Shown here: positions 1 to 10,210 of the stretch, one piece after another
How the letters are laid out: every line of letters begins with the position of its first letter
How positions within the stretch are numbered: the stretch's first letter is position 1
Source: Pseudoxanthomonas sp. Root630
GTDB taxonomy: Bacteria > Pseudomonadota > Gammaproteobacteria > Xanthomonadales > Xanthomonadaceae
Assembly: GCF_001427585.1 (NCBI RefSeq)
Contig: NZ_LMGY01000002.1
Coordinates: 71,095 to 135,094 of the forward strand
Length of the DNA: 64,000 nucleotides
Direction of reading: 5' to 3'
Program-made: the position numbers and the translations under genes
Notes under the pieces: model-generated
Database searches by the model: none
Told to the model about the DNA's origin: nothing
What the model saw: only the letters and a program-made list of their open reading frames with translations

Positions 1-865
1 TGGAGATGGAGGGCGAGAGCAGCAGCGGAGCCTCGTCGCCATCGTCGCCGCGCAGCGCTGCATCCACCTCATCGAAGGTGAACCAGCGCGCATCCTCGAG
101 CTCGCCATCCACCTGCGGCGGATCGGGCTCGCCCTCCGCGCTGAAGCCCAGCATCAACGCACCGGGGAACGGCCAGGGCTGCGCACCGAGGTAACGGCAT
201 GTGCGCACGCGCACCTGCGTCTCTTCTAACACTTCGCGCGCGACCGTCTGCTCCAGCGTTTCGCCGGGCTCCACGAACCCGGCGACCACCGAGTAGCGCC
301 TCGGCGGCCATGCGGCCTGGCGCCCCAGCAACAGCCGCTCGCCATCGCTGACCGCGACGATGACCGCAGGATCCACGCGCGGATAGTGGTCCTTGCCGCA
401 CTGCGTGCAGTGCGCGGTGTAGCCCGCGCGCTTGAACGTGATCGCGCCACCGCAGGCGCTGCAGAACTGCGTGGACGCCTGCCAGTGCAACAGCGCGCGC
501 GCCATCGCGAAGACACCGGATTCGAACGGCGGCCAGGACGCTGCCGCACGGCGCAGGTCGACATGCGATGGTGCCTGTACGGCGTGATGACGCGCATGCG
601 CCGCGAACCATGCGACCCCGTCCTTCAACCCGAGGAAGAGGCTCGCGCCCGGCCCGCCGCCCAGTGAGGCGCCGTCAAGCGCGAAGAGCGCACCCTCGGC
701 ATCGGTCAGCGCGCGCCCATCGTCCTCCAGCAGCAGCACCCGCGCACCAGGCCACAGGCGGGCCAGTGCATCGGCGTCGTCGCGCAGCGCATCGGCACGA
801 TCGAGCGTATCGCCGGCAAAGGCGAACCCGGTCAGCGGAGCGGAGGAAAGCGGAAGACCTGTCAC
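1..865 (-). CDS. nudC: NADH pyrophosphatase NudC (3' end cut by window edge)
   Basis: Nudix hydrolase that cleaves NADH/NAD (and NAD-capped RNA) to the mononucleotides; cytoplasmic. The frame is open from a GTG at 865-863 to base 1. It shows the NudC zinc ribbon (CSAC and, 15 residues later, CTQC), the Nudix box GFVEPGETLEQ...AREVLEET near residue 195, and the NudC signature QPWPFP. The Nudix box has Q where a G is usual (EETQV). Only about ten C-terminal residues seem to be missing. No ATG lies upstream in frame, so GTG is chosen; it sits 20 bases after the stop of erpA, suggesting cotranscription. No strong ribosome site is visible, so the exact start is uncertain; the identity is firm from the combined motifs. 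Confidence 0.9.
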   Translation of the reverse strand, partial: MTGLPLSSAPLTGFAFAGDTLDRADALRDDADALARLWPGARVLLLEDDGRALTDAEGALFALDGASLGGGPGASLFLGLKDGVAWFAAHARHHAVQAPSHVDLRRAAASWPPFESGVFAMARALLHWQASTQFCSACGGAITFKRAGYTAHCTQCGKDHYPRVDPAVIVAVSDGERLLLGRQAAWPPRRYSVVAGFVEPGETLEQTVAREVLEETQVRVRTCRYLGAQPWPFPGALMLGFSAEGEPDPPQVDGELEDARWFTFDEVDAALRGDDGDEAPLLLSPSIS

Positions 866-885
866 GGAACGCGGCAGGCCAGGGG

Positions 886-1272
886 TCACATGCTGAAACT
901 GCTGCCGCAGCCGCAGGTGGTCTTCGCGTTGGGGTTGCGGATGACGAACTGCGCGCCTTGCAGGCTCTCGCTGTAGTCGACTTCCGCGCCCATGAGGTAC
1001 TGCAGGCTCAGCGGATCGACGAGCAGCGAAACACCGTCGGTATCCACCGCCACATCGTCCTCGGCGCGGTTCTCGTCGAACTCGAAACCATACTGGAACC
1101 CGGAGCAGCCACCGCCCTGGATGTAGACGCGCAGCGCCAGCGCATCGTTGCCTTCGTCCTGGATCAGCTCACGCACCTTGGCCGCCGCAGCGGGGGTGAA
1201 ATTGAGCGGCCGGTCGATGGACTGGTAGTCCGGCGCGGCAGGCGCGATAGGCAGGGAAACGACGGTGGTCAT
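886..1272 (-). CDS. erpA: Iron-sulfur cluster insertion protein ErpA (A-type carrier)
   Basis: A-type carrier that receives Fe-S clusters from the assembly machinery and delivers them to apo-proteins. The 128-residue product has the three conserved cluster ligands C56 (GGGCSGFQY), C120 and C122 (TTCGCGSSF). An ErpA rather than IscA call rests on the N-terminal extension before the core and the isolated location, away from an isc operon. It is followed after 20 bases by nudC and preceded by the DUF6776/bactofilin genes on the same strand. Family identity is certain; ErpA versus another A-type carrier is an inference. Confidence 0.9.
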   Translation of the reverse strand: MTTVVSLPIAPAAPDYQSIDRPLNFTPAAAAKVRELIQDEGNDALALRVYIQGGGCSGFQYGFEFDENRAEDDVAVDTDGVSLLVDPLSLQYLMGAEVDYSESLQGAQFVIRNPNAKTTCGCGSSFSM

Positions 1273-1309
1273 GGCGAAAGGATGGGGGCTGGCCGGGGGC
1301 AGTTCAAGT

Positions 1310-2035
1310 TCAGCGCGCCGCGGCGCCTTCGCCGGCGCCTTCCTTCGCGGCGGCCTGTGCCCATGGGAACGACTGTTCCACCGCCGTGCCGCCCTGCGGC
1401 ACCACGCGCGCGATCACCCGCACCGGCTTGAAGCCCGGGGGAAGCAGCAGGTCGCCTTCCACCTGCTGGAAGTACTTGAAGGAATACGCCACGCCTGGCG
1501 CATTGGCCTGCTGGCGCAGGTCCGACCAGCCCAGGCGCCGCAGCTTGCCGCCCTCGGTGCCTTCCACCGACACCAGCAGGCGGCCGGCGTTCACCGCGCC
1601 CCGGTTGAGGTTCTGGGTCAAGGTGGCGGTGAAGTGCCAGGCCTGCGCGTCCTGGGGAACGAGGGTGAGCTCGTGCACCGACAGGCCGCGACGCTGGGCG
1701 GTCGCGCCGACGAAGCGCTCGTAGAAGGCGACGTCGGCCCGCAGACCGGAGATCTCCTCGTCGCGCTCGCCGAGCGTGGCCTGCAGGTCGCGATTGGCGT
1801 CGCGGCTGATCTGGTCCGAGCGCGCCAACGTGGCGGCACGCTGCTCCAGCGTTTCGATGCGTTGCTGCTGGGCCCGCAACTGGCCGGGCGTGGGCGTGTC
1901 GCCGGAGTGGCGCGCGAACACCTGCCAGGCCCCCCAGACGCCGAAGCCCAGCGCGAGCACCAGAACGGCGACCAGCACCGGCCACCCCACCGCACGGGGC
2001 GGAGGTACGGTCGGCGGGACGGGCCTGGTGCTCAT
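1310..2035 (-). CDS. DUF6776-type single-pass membrane protein, paralogue A
   Basis: Unknown function. The 241 residues comprise a proline-rich cytoplasmic N-terminus, one membrane segment (about residues 18-38), a coiled-coil stretch (about 48-105, with [12 protein letters not shown] and [16 protein letters not shown]), and a beta-rich extracytoplasmic domain containing LTQNLNRGA and [19 protein letters not shown]. These motifs recur almost unchanged in the gene at 2507-3241, so the two are paralogues flanking a bactofilin. The pattern matches my memory of the uncharacterised xanthomonad family DUF6776, but the family number was not checked. Context suggests a partner of the bactofilin cytoskeleton or of cell-wall shaping. 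Confidence 0.75.
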   Translation of the reverse strand: MSTRPVPPTVPPPRAVGWPVLVAVLVLALGFGVWGAWQVFARHSGDTPTPGQLRAQQQRIETLEQRAATLARSDQISRDANRDLQATLGERDEEISGLRADVAFYERFVGATAQRRGLSVHELTLVPQDAQAWHFTATLTQNLNRGAVNAGRLLVSVEGTEGGKLRRLGWSDLRQQANAPGVAYSFKYFQQVEGDLLLPPGFKPVRVIARVVPQGGTAVEQSFPWAQAAAKEGAGEGAAAR

Positions 2036-2082
2036 GGCCGCAGGATAGCGCGGCGTCTCACATCAGGCTCTGAATGACCGCC

Positions 2083-2505
2083 TCAGGCGTCGGCGGCCCA
2101 GGCTTCGGGCAGGGCGCTGCCTTCCCGGGGGGCAACGGCGGCGGCGTCGGCGTGCACCAGGTGGCCTGTCAGCTGCGCGCCGGCACTCATTTCCACCACC
2201 TTGTAATGCAGATTGCCGTGGATGCGGGCCTTGGGGGCCAGTTCGATGCGTTCATGGGCATGCACATCGCCGACCATGCGGCCGTTGATCACCACCACCG
2301 GCGCCTGCACCTCGCCCTCGATGCTGCCCTGTTCGGCCAGTGTCAGCACGGCGCGCTCGCCGGATTCGGCGATCACCTTGCCCTGGATGTGGCCTTCGAC
2401 GTACAGGCCGCCACTGAACACCACGTCGCCGCGGATGGTCACCTGGGGGCCGATCAAGGTGTCGATGGCGCCCACGTCCGGGCGGATGGGCTTGGTCTTG
2501 AACAT
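2083..2505 (-). CDS. Bactofilin (polymer-forming cytoskeletal protein)
   Basis: Bactofilins form nucleotide-free filaments that scaffold cell-wall enzymes, often at the membrane. The 140-residue protein is a right-handed beta-helix of repeated short turns (GDVVFSGGLYVEGHIQGKV, GSIEGEVQAPVVVINGRMVG, GNLHYKVVEM) with short unstructured ends, the standard size for the family. The ATG at 2505-2503 follows the stop of the upstream DUF6776 gene by one base, and its AGGAGG ribosome site lies inside that gene, so the two are translationally linked. A second DUF6776 paralogue follows 47 bases downstream. Confidence 0.92.
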   Translation of the reverse strand: MFKTKPIRPDVGAIDTLIGPQVTIRGDVVFSGGLYVEGHIQGKVIAESGERAVLTLAEQGSIEGEVQAPVVVINGRMVGDVHAHERIELAPKARIHGNLHYKVVEMSAGAQLTGHLVHADAAAVAPREGSALPEAWAADA

Positions 2506-2506
2506 C

Positions 2507-3241
2507 TCACTTGCCTCCTGCGGCGGTAGCGGTCTTCCAGTCGAAGGCCTGTTCCACCGCCGCGTCGTCGCCGTGCAGTGTCACCTTGACCCGCTGCGGC
2601 GTGAAGCCCGGCGGCAGCATCACGCTGCCATCCAACTGTTGGAAATATCGGAATGAATAGGCCTGGCCGGGGGCGCTCCGCTGCTGGTGCAGTTCGTCCC
2701 ACGCCACCGCGGCGAGCTTGCCGTCGCGGACGCCCTCCACGGTGAAACGCATCTGCCCCTGGCTGATCGCGCCGCGGTTGAGCGTCTGCGTCAACATGAT
2801 CTGGTAGCGCCATGTCCCGCCCGAGGCCGATTCGAACTCGGCCACGTGCACACCCAGGCCCTTGCGCTGGCTGGTCGAGCCCACCAGGCGTTCGTAGAAG
2901 GCCACGTCGGCCCGCAACGCGGCGATTTCCTCATCGCGCTCAGCCAGTGCGTCCTGGACTTCGGCATTCGCCGCACGGCTGATCTGGTCCGAACGCGCAA
3001 GCGTGGATTCGCGCTGCTGCAGCGAATCCAGGGTGCCCCGCGCGGCGGCCAGCGCCTGTTCCGCGCGCTTGCGCGCGGCGTCGGCCTGCGCAAGCCGCGG
3101 CGCCGCGGTGTGGCTGGCGATGAACCAGGCAGCCGCCAGCGTGCCCGCCCACGCGAGCACGAACAGGAACGACGTGCTGCGGCGACGCACGGCCGCATCG
3201 CGCGGCACGATGCGGAAGCGGGACGGAAGACGCTCTGACAT
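2507..3241 (-). CDS. DUF6776-type single-pass membrane protein, paralogue B
   Basis: The 244-residue product is a paralogue of the protein at 1310-2035: one membrane segment (about 23-43), a coiled coil with [16 protein letters not shown] and [16 protein letters not shown], then a domain with MLTQTLNRGAISQG and YSFRYFQQLDGSVMLPPGF. The frame is open further upstream, but ATG at 3241 is preferred because similarity to the paralogue and the normal basic N-terminus begin there. It is first in the run B-bactofilin-A. Function unknown; I infer a transmembrane partner of the bactofilin. Confidence 0.75.
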   Translation of the reverse strand: MSERLPSRFRIVPRDAAVRRRSTSFLFVLAWAGTLAAAWFIASHTAAPRLAQADAARKRAEQALAAARGTLDSLQQRESTLARSDQISRAANAEVQDALAERDEEIAALRADVAFYERLVGSTSQRKGLGVHVAEFESASGGTWRYQIMLTQTLNRGAISQGQMRFTVEGVRDGKLAAVAWDELHQQRSAPGQAYSFRYFQQLDGSVMLPPGFTPQRVKVTLHGDDAAVEQAFDWKTATAAGGK

Positions 3242-3339
3242 GACGGACAGACGGCGTCCGGCACTCAGCCGGCACCCCGATGGGACCCCTATACTCGCCG
3301 CAGTGGCGCGAGCCCTCGAGTTTACCGGGAGTGGCAGAC

Positions 3340-3960
3340 ATGTCCGAAGCGCATCTTTTCGTAATTGGGATCCTGTTGGCATGGATGGCGGGCATCCGTG
3401 TCTACCTGACCGTATTCGGCCTGGGCCTGGCCGGTGCGCTGGGCTGGCTGGACCTGCCGCCGGCCTTGCAGGTGACCGAATCCTGGTGGGTGCTCGGCAC
3501 CTCCGGCGCCCTCGCGCTGACCGAATTCTTCGCCGACAAGATCCCGGGCGTGGATTCGGGCTGGGACCTGCTGCAGACCCTGGCCCGCGTGCCGGCGGGC
3601 GCCTTCCTGGCCGCGGCCACCCTCTCCCCGGATGGCCAGCTCAGCGGGGGCGCCCTGGCGGCGGGCGCCGGCGTGGCGCTGACCAGCCACCTGCTGAAGA
3701 GCGGTTCGCGCGCCCTGATGAACACCTCGCCCGAGCCCGTGAGCAACTGGACCGCCTCCGTGGCGGAGGATGCCGCGGTGGTCGGCGGCCTGTCGCTGGC
3801 CTTTGCGCACCCCTGGATTGCGTTGTTCCTTGTCGTGGGGGTATCGCTGCTGGTCGCCATCGCGGTGTGGTGGGTCTGGCGCACCCTGTCGCGCGGACTG
3901 AAACGGCTGCTGCAGCCACTCCCTGCGACGGAGGCATCACCCCCGACCTCTGGCCCGTGA
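3340..3960 (+). CDS. DUF4126 family membrane protein
   Basis: A 206-residue, strongly hydrophobic protein with about four to five membrane segments. The N-terminal ILLAWMAGIRVYLTVFGLG, the central ALTEFFADKIPGVDSGWD and the glycine/alanine-rich GGALAAGAGVALTSHLLKSG are typical of the uncharacterised DUF4126 family. The ATG at 3340 has GGGAG about nine bases upstream; the frame is open earlier, but that part lacks membrane character. It is divergent from the DUF6776/bactofilin genes (98 bases between starts), so promoters for both lie in 3242-3339. Function unknown. Confidence 0.8.
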   Translation: MSEAHLFVIGILLAWMAGIRVYLTVFGLGLAGALGWLDLPPALQVTESWWVLGTSGALALTEFFADKIPGVDSGWDLLQTLARVPAGAFLAAATLSPDGQLSGGALAAGAGVALTSHLLKSGSRALMNTSPEPVSNWTASVAEDAAVVGGLSLAFAHPWIALFLVVGVSLLVAIAVWWVWRTLSRGLKRLLQPLPATEASPPTSGP

Positions 3961-4042
3961 CAGGCGCCAGCGCATCGGGGATCATGGGTCTGCCTCACCT
4001 GTGAACTTCATCGCATAATGGGGCTCAGCTTGGGGAAGCCTG

Positions 4043-5923
4043 ATGTCCGCCATCGATGCCACGTCCCGCATGCAGGATGAGCCCCCGCGCTCACGCCAGC
4101 GTGCCGAAACCCCGCCGGCGCATTACTGGCGCCGCTGGACGGGCGATGCCGCCCCGGAAGACGCGGAACTGCCCGGAGCCGGAGAGCCCGTCGAGATGAC
4201 CCCATCGCCCCCCACGCCCAACGCTGTATCCACGCCACCGAACCCCGTGGCGAATGATGCCGGCACCCCGCCCCCGCCGGCCGATCCGGAGTCCCCTTAC
4301 CGCGTGATGATCGTCGAGGACGACCGCGGGCAGGCCTTGTTCGCGCAGAGCGTGCTGCATGGCGCCGGCATGCAGGCCGAGGTGCAGATGCAGTCCGACG
4401 GCGTGCTCGATGCGATACGCCGCTTCCACCCCGATCTCGTCCTGATGGACCTGCACATGCCGGGCAAGGACGGCATGTCGCTGACGATGCTGATCCGTCA
4501 GCAGCCCGAGTACCTGCACCTGCCGATCGTGTTCCTCACCGGCGATCCGGACCCGGAGCGCCAGTTCGAGGTGCTGGAGAGCGGCGCGGACGACTTCCTC
4601 AACAAGCCGATCCGCCCCCGTCACCTGATCGCCGCCGTTTCCAATCGCATCCTGCGCGCACGCCAGCGCCAGCAGGCGCTTCCGCGCGCGACGTTGAATA
4701 CGGAAACCGGCCTGCCCACGCGCACGTTCGTGCTGCAGCAGCTCACCGACAACCTGCAACGAAGCGCCGGCGGCGGCTTGTTCTTCGTCGAGGTCAGCAG
4801 CGCATTGAGCCTGCGGGAGCGCTACGGTTACGCGGTGTTCGAGCACCTGATGAACCAGGCCGGCCGCCAACTCGCTGCCGCCGCGTCCCCGCACCCGGTC
4901 GCGCGACTGAACGACAACAGTTTCCTGATGCTCGCCGACGCCGTCGATGAAGGCACCCTGGCCGCACTGGCGCAGCAGCTGCGCGACGGCCTGACGGCGC
5001 ATGATTTCCAGGCCCGCGCCAACGAGCCGCTGAAGCTGCGCGGCTCGGTCGGCTACACCGCCCTGTCGCTCGGCTTCGCCGATGCCGGCAGCGCGCTGGA
5101 AGCGACCGAACGCGCCGTGCTGCAGGCCCGCCTCAAGGCGGAAAGCCTCGCCGCCTACGAGCCCGCGCAGGTGGACGAGGACGCACCGAGCATTTCGCTC
5201 GAAGACGGCCAGTTCGAACTCGCCTACCAACCGATCGTCGCCGTTGCCGGCAGCGACCAGGCGCAGTACCAGGTACTGCTGCGCATGCGCCAGCCGGATG
5301 GGTCGCTGCTTCCCGCCTCGCAGGTCATCCCGGCGGCCGAATCCGCCGGCGGCATCGCCCAGATCGACCATTGGGTGCTCGAGCACGCGCTGTATGTGCT
5401 GGCCGAACGCCAGACCGAAGGTCCGTCGCTGCGCCTGTTCGTCTCGCAGTCGCCGCGCTCGCTGGCACGCGAGTCGCACGCGCAGTGGCTGCTCGACGCC
5501 CTGCGCGCGCGCGGCATCGAAGGCACATCGCTGGTCATCGACCTGCGCCTGGCCGATGCGCTGATCCACACCGTCACGCTGCGCCAGTTCTGCCAACAGT
5601 TGATGCCGGCCGGCGTGCAGTTCTGCCTGAGCCAGTTCGAGCCCGGCACGGAGGCCGACGCCCTGCTGACGCAACTCCCGCTGGGCTTCGTGCGCGTCTC
5701 CAGCAAGTACGCCAGCGCGCATGCCGATCCGGCGCTGCGTGACCAGCTGCGTGGCGTCATCGATGCAGCGCACCGGCAGGGACTGCAGGTCATCGGCCAG
5801 CAGATCGAGGATCCGCAGGCCGCCGCCGCGATGTGGATGGGCGGTGTCGACTTCATCCAGGGCAACCTGGTGCAGGCCGTCGGCAGCGAACTCGGCTTCG
5901 ACTTCCACAACGCGGTGCTGTAA
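4043..5923 (+). CDS. FimX-like REC / degenerate GGDEF / degenerate EAL c-di-GMP receptor
   Basis: The 626 residues give a low-complexity N-terminus (1-85), a receiver domain (about 87-205: acidic pair D93/D94, phosphoacceptor D136 in LVLMDLHMPGKDG, T166, K188), a GGDEF-like domain (about 219-375) and an EAL-like domain (385-626). Both output domains lack catalytic residues: GGDEF is replaced by NDNSF, EAL by QVL, DDFGTG by SQFEPG, and the AEGVE region by GQQIED. This is the pattern of FimX, which binds c-di-GMP without hydrolysing it and drives type IV pilus motility. Start ATG with GGGGAAG upstream. The downstream hybrid kinase begins two bases after its stop, so the two likely work together. 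The FimX role is an inference. Confidence 0.8.
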   Translation: MSAIDATSRMQDEPPRSRQRAETPPAHYWRRWTGDAAPEDAELPGAGEPVEMTPSPPTPNAVSTPPNPVANDAGTPPPPADPESPYRVMIVEDDRGQALFAQSVLHGAGMQAEVQMQSDGVLDAIRRFHPDLVLMDLHMPGKDGMSLTMLIRQQPEYLHLPIVFLTGDPDPERQFEVLESGADDFLNKPIRPRHLIAAVSNRILRARQRQQALPRATLNTETGLPTRTFVLQQLTDNLQRSAGGGLFFVEVSSALSLRERYGYAVFEHLMNQAGRQLAAAASPHPVARLNDNSFLMLADAVDEGTLAALAQQLRDGLTAHDFQARANEPLKLRGSVGYTALSLGFADAGSALEATERAVLQARLKAESLAAYEPAQVDEDAPSISLEDGQFELAYQPIVAVAGSDQAQYQVLLRMRQPDGSLLPASQVIPAAESAGGIAQIDHWVLEHALYVLAERQTEGPSLRLFVSQSPRSLARESHAQWLLDALRARGIEGTSLVIDLRLADALIHTVTLRQFCQQLMPAGVQFCLSQFEPGTEADALLTQLPLGFVRVSSKYASAHADPALRDQLRGVIDAAHRQGLQVIGQQIEDPQAAAAMWMGGVDFIQGNLVQAVGSELGFDFHNAVL

Positions 5924-5925
5924 GC

Positions 5926-8403
<2,478 letters not shown>

Positions 8404-8965
8404 TTCGGCTCGCCGATGCGGTCGATCACCGACAGCTGCGTTTCCAGCCAGTCGATGTGCTCTTCCTCGGAATCCAGGATGTCGGCGAACAGCTTGCGGC
8501 TGACGTAATCCGCCACGGATTCGCAGTACTTGATGGCGTCGCGCAGCACCGGCAACGCTTCCTGCTCCAACGCCAGGTCGCACTCGAGGATCTCGCGCGG
8601 CGTCTCGCCGATGCGCAGCTTGCCCAGCGCCTGGAAGTTCGGCAGCCCATCGAGGAACAGGATGCGCTCCGACAGCTTGTCGGCATGCTTCATCTCGTCG
8701 ATGGATTCCTTGTACTCGTGCTCGGCCAGTTCCTTGAAGCCCCAGTTCTTCAGCATCTTTGCGTGCAGGAAGTACTGGTTGATGGCGGTGAGTTCGTTGT
8801 AGAGCGCCTTGTTGAGGTACTCGATGACCTTGGCGTCGCCTTTCATGGCCATGCTCCGTGGGCGGAAGGACGGCAAAGGTTAGCCCGTGCGCGCGCTCGG
8901 TGACGGAACGCGAATCGTGATCATTCGGAAGGATGGGCGCCGCCGACAGACGGTCGCCGCGACAA

Positions 8966-9178
8966 TCAGGCGGCGTGGGACAGCGTCAGGATCGGGAACA
9001 AGGACTCACGCGGCGCAGGCTGCGCGGCCTGCAGCACATCCATCGCCATGTCGAGGCAACTGCCGCAGTTGGCACCGGCACCCGTCCGCATCGTCAGCTC
9101 GGCCACGGTCGTGCAGCCGGCGTTGGCGGCTTCACGGATCTGGCGGTCGGTCACGCCATTGCAGACACAGACGTACAC
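8966..9178 (-). CDS. bfd: Bacterioferritin-associated ferredoxin Bfd
   Basis: A [2Fe-2S] ferredoxin that docks on bacterioferritin and reduces its iron core for release. With a GTG start at 9178 the 70-residue product begins MYVCVCNGVTD and has cluster ligands C4, C6, C38 and C41 (ANCGSC), exactly the spacing of the E. coli protein; a TTG at 9190 would add four residues and is less likely. A Fur-like box lies about 55 bases upstream, fitting induction under iron starvation. The bfr gene follows on the same strand. Confidence 0.92.
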   Translation of the reverse strand: MYVCVCNGVTDRQIREAANAGCTTVAELTMRTGAGANCGSCLDMAMDVLQAAQPAPRESLFPILTLSHAA

Positions 9179-9232
9179 GGTATGGAGCAAGCGCGGCGGG
9201 CGCGGAACGGCCCGTGGCTATTGCACCCGAGA

Positions 9233-9247
9233 TGAGAATGATTGTCA
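9233..9247. promoter_or_regulatory. Putative Fur box upstream of bfd
   Basis: The 15-mer TGAGAATGATTGTCA matches the 7-1-7 Fur consensus TGATAATnATTATCA at 12 of 14 defined positions and is an imperfect inverted repeat. It lies 55 bases before the bfd start and touches the stop codon of rppH (9245-9247). Fur repression of bfd is established in other gammaproteobacteria; binding here is inferred. Confidence 0.7.
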
Positions 9248-9841
9248 ATTCTGAACGGGTTCGCTGCCGCCGCCCCATTTACGTCCGGGCCGGTTACGTC
9301 CGCGCCGGCGCACACCCTCCTGCGGCCGGACGGCTGGCAAGGGCGGCGGAATCGCCTGCACTCCCGCCACCCCCCGTGCGAACGGAGCCAGATGGCCCAG
9401 GGCACTGGCATACACGCGACGCTTGAACAGGACCACGTGCTCGACCGGGTACCAGAAATCCACCCAGCGCCAGTGGTCGAACTCGGGGCTTTCGGTCAGG
9501 TCCAGACGCAGATGGGCCTCATCCCCGACCAAGCGGAGGAGGAACCAGACCTGCTTCTGGCCGATGCATACCTGGCGTTCGTTCCGGCGCACCGCCCGTG
9601 GCGGCAACCGATAACGCAGCCAGCCGGGCGTGACACCCAACACTTCGACATGTTCGGGCAACAAGCCTGTTTCTTCCCGCAATTCGCGGTACATGGCTTC
9701 GACCGGCGTCTCGTCCGTGTTCATGCCGCCTTGCGGGAACTGCCAGCCATCCCGGCGCACCCGTCGCGCCCAGAACACCCGGCCATCCGGCCGCATCAAC
9801 ACGATACCGACATTGGGTCGGTAGCCGTCCGGATCGATCAC
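9245..9841 (-). CDS. rppH: RNA pyrophosphohydrolase RppH
   Basis: Nudix enzyme that removes pyrophosphate from the 5' end of mRNA and so starts RNase E-dependent decay. The 198-residue protein begins [15 protein letters not shown], contains [15 protein letters not shown] and a perfect Nudix box (GGMNTDE...RELREETGL), then WFLLRL and [17 protein letters not shown], all typical of RppH. A basic, glycine/proline-rich tail (about residues 165-198) extends beyond the Nudix fold. The gene ends inside the Fur-like box of bfd. Confidence 0.95.
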   Translation of the reverse strand: MIDPDGYRPNVGIVLMRPDGRVFWARRVRRDGWQFPQGGMNTDETPVEAMYRELREETGLLPEHVEVLGVTPGWLRYRLPPRAVRRNERQVCIGQKQVWFLLRLVGDEAHLRLDLTESPEFDHWRWVDFWYPVEHVVLFKRRVYASALGHLAPFARGVAGVQAIPPPLPAVRPQEGVRRRGRNRPGRKWGGGSEPVQN

Positions 9842-9915
9842 GATGCGGACTCCTGAAATCTACTGCCCCCGACTCTGCCACGCCCCGCCGGAAGCGACAA
9901 GCACGCGCCGCCCGG

Positions 9916-9944
9916 TTGACACGGAGGGGGCAGAAATGAAGAAT
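9916..9944 (+). promoter_or_regulatory. Sigma-70 promoter of tRNA-Met
   Basis: A perfect -35 TTGACA (9916-9921) is followed 17 bases later by AAGAAT (9939-9944; 4 of 6 matches to the -10). Transcription would begin around 9951, a few bases before the tRNA. There is a GC-rich stretch just downstream, as in discriminators of stable RNA promoters. Confidence 0.65.
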
Positions 9945-9957
9945 ACGCGGTTCACGC

Positions 9958-10034
9958 GGCTATGTAGCTCAGCCGGTTAGAGCACAGCACTCATAATGCT
10001 GGGGTCGGTGGTTCGAGTCCACCCATAGCCACCA
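9958..10034 (+). tRNA. tRNA-Met (CAT anticodon, elongator type)
   Basis: 77 bases including an encoded CCA end. The acceptor stem GGCTATG pairs with CATAGCC, the D arm is GCTCAGCCGGTTAGAGC, the anticodon loop carries CAT at 9992-9994, and the T arm is GGTGGTTCGAGTCCACC. The pattern matches the gammaproteobacterial elongator tRNA-Met; a CAT anticodon can also belong to tRNA-Ile2 (lysidine-modified), which is less likely given the overall similarity. A terminator and a tyrosine integrase lie directly downstream, so the 3' end probably served as an attachment site. Confidence 0.95.
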
Positions 10035-10060
10035 CGTGATAGTACGAGCAAGTCCAACTA

Positions 10061-10102
10061 AGGCCGGGAAGCCCCGATATATCAAGGCTTCCGGCCTTTT
10101 TT
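10061..10102 (+). terminator. Rho-independent terminator after tRNA-Met
   Basis: AGGCCGGGAAGCC and GGCTTCCGGCCT form a stem of twelve pairs with one bulged G around an AT-rich loop, followed by a run of six T. It ends tRNA transcription 27 bases after the CCA end and shields the downstream integrase. Confidence 0.9.
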
Positions 10103-10138
10103 GTGTCCCGAGTAGTCCGGGGACATCCGTTGCAAGCC

Positions 10139-10210
10139 GGCGGTAAGGGGCGGTAACTTTGGCGGTAGGCGGCATGCCGCCAAACCTGTTACCGCCAAGA
10201 TCGTTACCGC
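10139..10210. repeat. Clustered 9-bp repeats before the integrase (possible arm-type sites)
   Basis: Five copies of GGCGGTAAC or near matches lie in 72 bases: direct at 10139-10147, 10149-10157 and 10161-10169, inverted at 10188-10196 and 10203-10211. They flank a perfect 14-base palindrome at 10168-10181 and end at the integrase start codon. Arm-type integrase or excisionase sites next to int, or an autoregulatory operator, are the obvious readings; neither is proved by sequence alone. Confidence 0.6.
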
